64,000 nucleotides of DNA from Apostichopus japonicus. Lineage: Eukaryota; Echinodermata; Holothuroidea; Aspidochirotida; Stichopodidae. The stretch lies in the NCBI RefSeq assembly GCF_037975245.1, contig NC_092579.1:25461166-25525165 (forward strand), written 5' to 3'. Made by a program: the position numbers and the translations under genes. Below the pieces are notes generated by a model. That model was not told where the DNA came from. It saw only the letters and a program-made list of their open reading frames with translations, and did not search any database. This document shows, one piece after another, positions 55,401 to 64,000 of this stretch (its first letter is position 1; each line of letters opens with the position of its first letter).

Positions 55401-57890
55401 ACCGCACATTCGATTGATCGGTATCGCACATTCGATTGATCGGTATCGAACAATTGATTGATAGATACCGAACATTCGATTGAATGGCACCGCACATTCG
55501 ATTAATAGGAACAGCAAAATCGATCGATCGGTACCGCATATTCGATTGATCGGCACCGCACATTCGATTAATCGGAACCGCACATTGGATTAATATGTAC
55601 CGCACATTCGATCGATAGGTACCACACATTCGATTGATCGGTACCGCACATTCGATTAATAGGTACCGCACATTCGATTGATCGGTATCACACATTCGAT
55701 TGATAGGTATCGAACAATTGATTGATAGGTACCGAACATTCGATTAATAGGTACCGCACATTCGATTGATCGGTATCACACTTTCGATTGATCGGTATCG
55801 AACAATTGATTGATAGGTACCGAACATTCGATTGATTGGCACTGCACATTCGATTAATAGGAACAGCACATTCGATTGATCGGCACCGCACATTCGATTT
55901 ATCAATACCGCACATTCGATCGATAGGTACCACACATTCGATTGATCGGTACCGGACATTCGATTAATAGGTACCGCACATTCGATTGATCGGTATCGAA
56001 CCTTCGATTGATCGGTATCGCACAATTGATGGATAGGTACCGAACATTCGATTGATCGGCACCGCACATTCGATTTATCGGCAACGCACTTTCTATTTAT
56101 CAGTACCGAACATTCGATTGATCGGTATTGAACATTCGATTGATCGGTACCGCACATTCGATTAATAGGTACCGCATATTCGATTGATCGGCACCGCACA
56201 TTCGATTGATCGGAACCGCACATTCGATTAATATGTACCGCACATTCGATCGATAGGTACCACACATTCGATCGATAGGTACCACACAATCGATCGATCG
56301 GTACCGCATATTCGATTGATCGGCACCGCACATTTGATTGATCGGAACCACACATTCGATTAATATGTACCGCACATTCGATCGATAGGTACCACACATT
56401 CGATCGATAGGAACCACACATTCGATTGATCGGTACCGCACATTCGATTAATAGGTACCGCACATTCGATGATCGGTATCACACATTCGATTGATCGGTA
56501 TCGAACAATTGATTGATAGGTACCGAACATTCGATTAATTGGCACCGCACATTCGATTAATAGGAACAGCACAATCGATCGATCGGTACCGCATATTCGA
56601 TTGATCGGCACCGCACATTCGATTGATCGGTACCGCACATTCGATTGATCGGTACCGCAAATCAGATTGATCAGTACCCCAAATTTGATAGATAGGCACC
56701 GCACATTCGATTGATCGATGCCGCACATTCGATTGATCGGTATTGAACATTCGATTGATCGGTACCGCACATTCGATTAATCGGTACCGCATATTCTATT
56801 GATCGGCACCGCACATTCGATTGATCGGCACCGCACATCGAATAATCTGTACCGCACATTCGATTGATCGGTACCAAGCATTCGATTGATCGGTACCGCA
56901 CATTTGATTTATCTGTTCCGCACATTCGATTGATCGGCACCGCACATTCGATTGATCGATACCGAGCAATCGATTGATTGGCACCGCTCATTCGATTGAT
57001 CGATACCGCACATTCGACTGATCGGTATTGAACATTTGATTGATCGGTACCGCACATTCGATTAATCGGTACCGCATATTCGATTGATCGGCACCGCACA
57101 TTCGATTGATCGGTACCGCACATTTGATTAATATGTTCCGCACGTTCGATCGATAGGTATCACACATTCGATTGATCAGCACCGCACATTCGATCGATCG
57201 GTACCGAGCATTCGATCGATCGGCACCGCACATTCCATTGATCGGTACCGCACATTCGATTGATCGGTAGCGCACATTCGAATAATCTGTACCGCACATT
57301 CAATTGATCGGTACCGCACATTCGATTTATCGATACCGCACATTCGATTGATCGGTACCGCACATTCGATTGATCGGTATCGCACATTCGAATTATCAAT
57401 ACCGCACATTCGATCGATAGGTACCACACATCCGATTAATAGGTACCGCACATTCGATTGATCGGTATCGAACATTCGATTGATCGGTATCGCACAATTG
57501 ATTGATAGGTACCGAACATTCGATTGATCGGCACCGCACATTCGATTTATCGGCAACGTCTTTCTATTTATCAGTACCGAACATTCGATTAATAGGTACC
57601 GCACAATCGATCGATCGGTACCGCATATTCGATCGATAGGTACCACACATTCGATTGATCGGCACCGCACATTCGATCGATAGGTACCACACATTCGTTT
57701 GATCGGTACCGCACATCAGATTGATCAGTACCCCACATTCGATTGATAGGCACCGCACATTCGATTGATCGGTACTGCACATTCGATTGATCGGTACCGC
57801 ACATCAGATAGATCAGTACCCCACATTCGATTGATAGGCACCGCACATTCGATTGATCTGTATCGCACATTCGATTGATCTTTACCGCAC
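52494..57890 (+). repeat. Family B, heterogeneous part
   Basis: About 5.4 kb of family B units without one clear long period. A block of about 480-500 bp at about 52,560-53,040 recurs at about 54,475-54,980 (offset 1,916, changing to 1,938 after one extra monomer), marked by GAACAGCACAATCG, AATATGTTCCGCACG and GCTCGATACCGAGC. Other short blocks (AATAATCTGTACCGC near 47,150, 55,285, 56,830 and 57,285) recur in shuffled order. I see no non-satellite sequence here. Confidence 0.8.
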
Positions 57891-57960
57891 ATTCTATTGA
57901 TCGGTTAGGAACATTCGATTCATCGGTACCGCACATTCCATCGATCGGTACGGAACATGC
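57845..57960. other. Family B to family C boundary zone
   Basis: The first GGAAC-type first half (GGTTAGGAAC) begins at about 57,903 and the first GGTACGGAAC at about 57,946. Such halves are essentially absent from family B. The GGCACCGCAC halves common in family B stop at about 57,840. Orientation is unchanged. The transition is sharp, within about five monomers. Confidence 0.8.
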
Positions 57961-57980
57961 GATTGATCGGTACCGCACAT

Positions 57981-59553
57981 TCGAGTAATCGGTAGAGCAC
58001 ATTCGATTGATCGGTACCGCACATTCCATTGATCGGTATGGAACATTCGATCGATCGGTTTCGCACATTCGAATAATCTGTACCGCACATTCGATTGATC
58101 GGTATCTCACATTCGATTGATCAGCAGGAAACATTCGACTGATCTGTATCGCACATTCGATTGATCGTTACGGAACATTCCATTGATCGGTACCGCTCAT
58201 TTGATAGATTAGTATGGAACATTCGATTAAATGGTACCGCATGTTCGACTAATCGATACCGCACATTCGATTGATCGGTACGGATCATTCGATTGATCTG
58301 TATCGAACATTCGATCGATCGGTACGGAACAAGCGATCGATCGGAACCGCACATTCCATCGATCGGTATGGAACATTCGATCGATCGGTTTCGCACATTC
58401 GAATAATCTGTACCGCACATTCGATTGATCGGTATCGCACATTCGATTGATCAGCAGGAAACATTCGACTGATCTGTATCGCACATTCGATTGATCGTTA
58501 CGGAACATTCCATTGATCGGTACCGCTCATTTGATAGATTAGTATGGAACATTCGATTAAATGGTACCGCATGTTCGACTAATCGATACCGCACATTCGA
58601 TTGATCGGTACGAAACATTCGATTGATCTGTATCGCACATTCGATCGATCGGTACGGAACATTCGATTGATCGGTATTGCACATTCGATCGATAGCTACG
58701 GATGATTCGCGTATTCGGTACCGCACATTCGATTGATCGGTATGGAACATTCGATTGATCGGAACCGCACATTCGATTGATCGGTACCGTACATTCGAAT
58801 GATCGGTACGAAACATTCGATTGATCTGTATCGCACATTCGATTGATCGGTACTGCACAATCGATTCATCGGTACGGATCAATCGATTGATCGGTACCAC
58901 ACATTCCATCGATCGGTATGTAACATTCGATCGATCGGTACGGCACATTCGATTGATCGGTACAGCACATCCAATTGATCGGTAGCGCACGTTCGATTGA
59001 TCTGTATCGCACTTACGATTGATCGGTATTCCACATTCAATTGATCGGTACGGAACATTCGATTGATCGGTACCACACATTCGATTGATCGTTATGGAAC
59101 ATTCGATTGATCGGAACCGCACATTCGATTAATCGGTACCGCACTTTCTATTGATCGGTACCGCAGACTTGATCGATCGGTACGGAACATTCGATTGATC
59201 GGTACCGCACATTCGATTCATCGGTACCGCACATTCCATTGAATGGTACCGAACATTCTATTAATCGGTAACGCAGATTCGATCGATCGGTACGGAACTT
59301 TCTATTGATCGGTAACGCACATTCGATCGATCGGCACGGAACATTCGATTGATATTCGATCGATCGGTATGGAATATTAGATTGATCGGTACCGCACATT
59401 CGATTGATCGGTACCGCACATTCCATTGATCAGTACGGAACATTCGATTGATCGGTACCGAACATTTGATAAATCGGTACGAAACATTCGATTCATCGGT
59501 ACCGCACATTCCATCGATCGGTACGGAACATGCGATTGATCGGTACCGCACAT
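57981..59553 (+). repeat. Family C HOR copy 1
   Basis: Defined from one TCGAGTAATCGGTAGAGCAC marker to the next (57,981 to 59,554, 1,573 bp). Internal markers such as GATGATTCGCGTATTCGG (58,692) recur in copy 2 at an offset of 1,617 bp. Confidence 0.83.
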
Positions 59554-61425
59554 TCGAGTAATCGGTAGAGCACATTCGATTGATCGGTACCGCACATTCC
59601 ATCGATCGGTATGGAACATTCGATCGATCGGTTTCGCACATTCGAATAATCTGTACCGCACATTCGATTGATCGGTATCGCACATTCGATTGATCAGCAG
59701 GAAACATTCGACTGATCTGTATCGCACATTCGATTGATCGTTACGGAACATTCGATTGATCTGTATCGAACATTCGATCGATCGGTACGGAACAAGCGAT
59801 CAATCGGTACCGCTCATTTGATCGATTAGTATGGAACATTCGATTAAATGGTACCGCATGTTCGACTAATCGATACCGCACATTCGATTGATCGGTACGG
59901 ATCATTCGATTGATCTGTATCGAACATTCGATCGATCGGTACGGAACAAGCGATCGATCGGAACCGCACATTCCATCGATCGGTATGGAACATTCGATCG
60001 ATCGGTTTCGCACATTCGAATAATCTGTACCGCACATTCGATTGATCGGTATCGCACATTCGATTGATCAGCAGGAAACATTCGACTGATCTGTATCGCA
60101 CATTCGATTGATCGTTACGGAACATTCCATTGATCGGTACCGCTCATTTGATAGATTAGTATGGAACATTCGATTAAATGGTACCGCATGTTCGACTAAT
60201 CGATACCGCACATTCGATTGATCGGTACGAAACATCTGTATCGCACATTCGATTGATCGGTACGGAACATTCGATTGATCGGTATTGCACATTCGATCGA
60301 TAGCTACGGATGATTCGCGTATTCGGTACCGCACATTCGATTGATCGGTATGGAACATTCGATTGATCGGAACCGCACATTCGATTGATCGGTACCGTAC
60401 ATTCGAATGATCGGTACGAAACATTCGATTGATCTGTATCGCACATTCGATTGATCGGTACTGCACAATCGATTCATCGGTACGGATCAATCGATTGATC
60501 GGTACCACACATTCCATCGATCGGTATGTAACATTCGATCGATCGGTACGGCACATTCGATTGATCGGTACAGCACATCCAATTGATCGGTAGCGCACGT
60601 TCGATTGATCTGTATCGCACTTACGATTGATCGGTATTCCACATTCAATTGATCGGTACGGAACATTCGATTGATCGGTACCACACATTCGATTGATCGT
60701 TATGGAACATTCGATTGATCGGAACCGCACATTCGATTAATCGGTACCGCACTTTCTATTGATCGGTACCGCAGACTTGATCGATCGGTACGGAACATTC
60801 GATTGATCGGTACCGCACATTCGATTCATCGGTACCGCACATTCCATTGAATGGTACCGAACATTCTATTAATCGGTAACGCAGATTCGATCGATCGGTA
60901 CGGAACTTTCTATTGATCGGTAACGCACATTCGATCGATCGGTACGGAACATTCGATTGATATTCGATCGATCGGTATGGAATATTAGATTGATCGGTAC
61001 CGCACATTCGATTGATCGGTACCGCACATTCCATTGATCAGTACGGAACATTCGATTGATCGGTACCGAAAATTTGATAAATCGGTACGAAACATTCGAT
61101 TGATCTGTACCGCACATTCGATTGATCTTTACCGCACATTCGATTGATCGGTACGGAACATTCGATTGATCGGTACCGAACATTTGATAAATCGGTACGA
61201 AACATTCGATTGATCTGTACCGCACATTCGATTGATCTTTACCGCACATTCGATTGATCGGTACGGATCATTCGATTGATCGGTACCACACATTCCATCG
61301 ATCGGTATGAACCATTCTAATAATCGGTCCCGCACATTTGACTGATCGGTACGGAACATTCGATTGATCGGTCACGCACATTCGATCGATCGGTACGGAA
61401 CATGCGATTGATCGGTTCCGCACAT
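59554..61425 (+). repeat. Family C HOR copy 2
   Basis: Matches copy 1 at an offset of 1,617 bp (58,227 with 59,844; 58,451 with 60,068), changing to 1,608 bp after a 9-bp loss near 60,235, where ACGAAACATCTGTATC lacks part of a unit. Near its end it holds two consecutive copies of a block with GGTACCGAAAATTTG/GAACATTTG (about 61,040-61,260). Confidence 0.83.
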
Positions 61426-63713
61426 TCGAGTAATCGGTAGAGCACATTCGATTGATCGGTACCGCACATTCCATCGATCGGTATGGAACATTCGATCGAT
61501 CGGTTTCGCACATTCGAATAATCTGTACCGCACATTCGATTGATCGGTATCGCACATTCGATTGATCAGCAGGAAACATTCGACTGATCTGTATCGCACA
61601 TTCGATTGATCGTTACGGAACATTCCATTGATCGGTACCGCTCATTTGATCGATTAGTATGGAACATTCGATTAAATGGTACCGCATGTTCGACTAATCG
61701 ATACCGCACATTCGAGTAATCGGTAGAGCACATTCGATTGATCGGTACCGCACATTCCATCGATCGGTATGGAACATTCGATCGATCGGTTTCGCACATT
61801 CGAATAATCTGTACCGCACATTCGATTGATCGGTATCGCACATTCGATTGATCAGCAGGAAACATTCGACTGATCTGTATCGCACATTCGATTGATCGTT
61901 ACGGAACATTCCATTGATCGGTACCGCTCATTTGATCGATTAGTATGGAACATTCGATTAAATGGTACCGCATGTTCGACTAATCGATACCGCACATTCG
62001 ATTGATCGGTACGGATCATTCGATTGATCTGTATCGAACATTCGATCGATCGGTACGGAACAAGCGATCGATCGGAACCGCACATTCCATCGATCGGTAT
62101 GGAACATTCGATCGATCGGTTTCGCACATTCGAATAATCTGTACCGCACATTCGATTGATCGGTATCGCACATTCGATTGATCAGCAGGAAACATTCGAC
62201 TGATCTGTATCGCACATTCGATTGATCGTTACGGAACATTCCATTGATCGGTACCGCTCATTTGATAGATTAGTATGGAACATTCGATTAAATGGTACCG
62301 CATGTTCGACTAATCGATACCGCACATTCGATTGATCGGTACGAAACATTCGATTGATCTGTATCGCACATTCGATTGATCGGTACGGAACATTCGATTG
62401 ATCGGTATTGCACATTCGATCGATAGCTACGGATGATTCGCGTATTCGGTACCGCACATTCGATTGATCGGTATGGAACATTCGATTGATCGGAACCGCA
62501 CATTCGATTGATCGGTACCGTACATTCGAATGATCGGTACGAAACATTCGATTGATCTGTATCGCACAATCGATTGATCGGTACTGCACAATCGATTCAT
62601 CGGTACGGATCAATCGATTGATCGGTACCACACATTCCATCGATCGGTATGTAACATTCGATCGATCGGTACGGCACATTCGATTGATCGGTACAGCACA
62701 TCCAATTGATCGGTAGCGCACGTTCGATTGATCTGTATCGCACTTACGATTGATCGGTATTCCACATTCAATTGATCGGTACGGAACATTCGATTGATCG
62801 GTACCACACATTCGATTGATCGTTATGGAACATTCGATTGATCGGAACCGCACATTCGATTAATCGGTACCGCACTTTCTATTGATCGGTACCGCAGACT
62901 TGATCGATCGGTACGGAACATTCGATTGATCGGTACCGCACATTCGATTCATCGGTACCGCACATTCCATTGAATGGTACCGAACATTCTATTAATCGGT
63001 AACGCAGATTCGATCGATCGGTACGGAACTTTCTATTGATCGGTAACGCACATTCGATCGATCGGTACGGAACATTCGATTGATATTCGATCGATCGGTA
63101 TGGAATATTAGATTGATCGGTACGGAACATTCGATTGATCGGTACCGCACATTCGATTCATCGGTACCGCACATTCCATTGAATGGTACCGAACATTCTA
63201 TTAATCGGTAACGCAGATTCGATCGATCGGTACGGAACTTTCTATTGATCGGTAACGCACATTCGATCGATCGGTACGGAACATTCGATTGATATTCGAT
63301 CGATCGGTATGGAATATTAGATTGATCGGTACCGCACATTCGATTGATCGGTACCGCACATTCCATTGATCAGTACGGAACATTCGATTGATCGGTACCG
63401 AACATTTGATAAATCGGTACGAAACATTCGATTGATCTGTACCGCACATTCGATTGATCTTTACCGCACATTCGATTGATCGGTACGGAACATTCGATTG
63501 ATCGGTACCGAACATTTGATAAATCGGTACGAAACATTCGATTGATCTGTACCGCACATTCGATTGATCTTTACCGCACATTCGATTGATCGGTACGGAT
63601 CATTCGATTGATCGGTACCACACATTCCATCGATCGGTATGAACCATTCTAATAATCGGTCCCGCACATTCGATCGATCGGTACGGAACATGCGATTGAT
63701 CGGTTCCGCACAT
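61426..63713 (+). repeat. Family C HOR copy 3, with internal duplications
   Basis: Marker to marker 2,288 bp, exactly 104 x 22. It matches copy 2 at offset 2,114 bp (60,068 with 62,182). It holds two internal duplications: 286 bp (13 x 22; TCGAGTAATC at 61,426 and 61,712) and 209 bp (about 62,913 and 63,122). The 209-bp block includes a truncated unit reading GATTGATATTCGATCG, in which half a unit is missing. Confidence 0.83.
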
Positions 63714-64000
63714 TCGAGTAATCGGTAGAGCACATTCGATTGATCGGTACCGCACATTCCATCGATCGGTATGGAACATTCGATCGATCGGTTTCGCACA
63801 TTCGAATAATCTGTACCGCACATTCGATTGATCGGTATCGCACATTCGATTGATCAGCAGGAAACATTCGACTGATCTGTATCGCACATTCGATTGATCG
63901 TTACGGAACATTCCATTGATCGGTACCGCTCATTTGATCGATTAGTATGGAACATTCGATTAAATGGTACCGCATGTTCGACTAATCGATACCGCACATT
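63714..64000 (+). repeat. Family C HOR copy 4, cut by the window end
   Basis: Begins with the TCGAGTAATCGGTAGAGCAC marker at 63,714 and follows copy 3 closely until the window ends. Confidence 0.8.

Larger units (their letters stand above)
45090..57890 (+). repeat. Family B satellite domain
   Basis: About 12.8 kb of the B form, GGTACCGCAC + ATTCGATTGATC, in the same orientation as the main family A arm. Frequent variants are GGTACCACAC, GGTATCACAC, GGTACCGAAC, GGAACAGCAC, GATTAATATG and CGATCGATAGG. Against family A the first half changes at positions 4, 5 and 8. This creates the 8-bp palindrome CGGTACCG (a KpnI-type GGTACC core) at most unit borders and removes the TCGAA-CA-TTCGA dyad. Confidence 0.92.
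1..64000. repeat. 22-bp satellite DNA array filling the window
   Basis: Every line of the window is made of diverged copies of one 22-bp unit. The main form is GGTGTCGAAC followed by ATTCGATTGATC. The second part (ATTCGATTGATC plus the next GGT) is the more constant. The first part varies as GGT, then G/A, T/C, C/T/G, G, A/C, AC. Most units are 22 bp; a minority are 20-24 bp (for example a 23-bp form with CGATTTAATCGG and a 24-bp form with GGTGTGTCGAAC). The consensus is 10/22 G+C and carries three CpG per unit, two GATC/TCGA-type palindromes and no unique sequence. No insertion, transposon terminus, poly-A tract, tRNA-like or rRNA-like stretch was seen. A eukaryotic heterochromatic satellite is the natural reading; species and chromosome position are not visible. 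Confidence 0.97.
57890..64000 (+). repeat. Family C satellite domain
   Basis: Units GGTACGGAAC and GGTATGGAAC are interspersed with GGTACCGCAC, GGTATCGCAC and GGTACGAAAC, followed by ATTCGATTGATC or, much more often than elsewhere, ATTCGATCGATC. It continues past the window end. Organised in HOR copies of about 1.6-2.3 kb, listed below. Confidence 0.9.

Noticed and set aside
1-64000. CRISPR array (short regular repeats)
   Set aside because: Units are contiguous 22-mers without unique spacers, thousands of copies long, with nested HORs and no cas genes.
1-64000. Telomeric or subtelomeric simple repeat
   Set aside because: The unit is 22 bp, not G-rich on one strand, and is organised in HORs with an internal orientation flip. 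No canonical telomere motif was seen.
1-64000. Bacterial iteron or Dam-site (GATC) replication origin
   Set aside because: GATC occurs in most units, but the array is far longer than any iteron set and has no rep or dnaA-type gene or AT-rich unwinding region.

Overview
The whole 64 kb window is a single tandem-repeat (satellite DNA) array. I find no protein gene, RNA gene, transposon, CRISPR array or other unique sequence in it. The basic unit is 22 bp. In the main family it reads GGTGTCGAAC followed by ATTCGATTGATC, with one CG inside each part and one across the unit boundary. Length, purity and nested higher-order repeats (HORs) point to a eukaryotic heterochromatic block, such as centromeric, pericentromeric or another constitutive satellite. 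The species cannot be read from the sequence.

Layout. (1) 1-6,435: family A, with the unit in inverted orientation on the + strand (it reads CACCGATCAATCGAATGTTC), including a five-copy 526-570 bp HOR. (2) 6,400-6,465: an orientation switch made of two perfect 30-bp arms around a 6-bp spacer. (3) 6,436-17,140: family A in the opposite orientation, as about four copies of a 2.6-2.9 kb HOR. (4) 17,141-41,539: six successive copies (S1-S6) of a larger composite HOR of 5,100, 4,420, 3,079, 5,343, about 3,598 and about 2,859 bp; the length differences come from gain or loss of whole modules. (5) 41,540-44,700: a 1,040-bp HOR in three copies, one enlarged by 153 bp. (6) About 45,090: an abrupt change to family B (GGTACCGCAC + ATTCGATTGATC), 45,090 to about 57,890, including a 3,623-bp head-to-tail duplication. 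(7) From about 57,890 to the end: family C, marked by GGTACGGAAC and GGTATGGAAC units, in HOR copies of about 1.6-2.3 kb.

Many long open frames exist, but they follow from arithmetic. The 22-bp unit has no stop codon in any frame on one strand, and because 22 is not a multiple of 3 translation cycles through all three frames, giving a 22-residue periodic peptide. Open frames end wherever a variant unit carries GATTAA or a similar stop, and their strand follows array orientation. I therefore annotate no CDS.

The interest lies in the array's structure and history: the strand flip, nested HOR modules with traceable recombination junctions, sharp family boundaries, a shift in the position of the dyad symmetry between families, and a recurrent 23-bp variant resembling the CENP-B box. 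All period lengths were obtained by comparing marker positions by eye. Percent identities were not computed. In arrays this repetitive, any large rearrangement could also be an assembly error.
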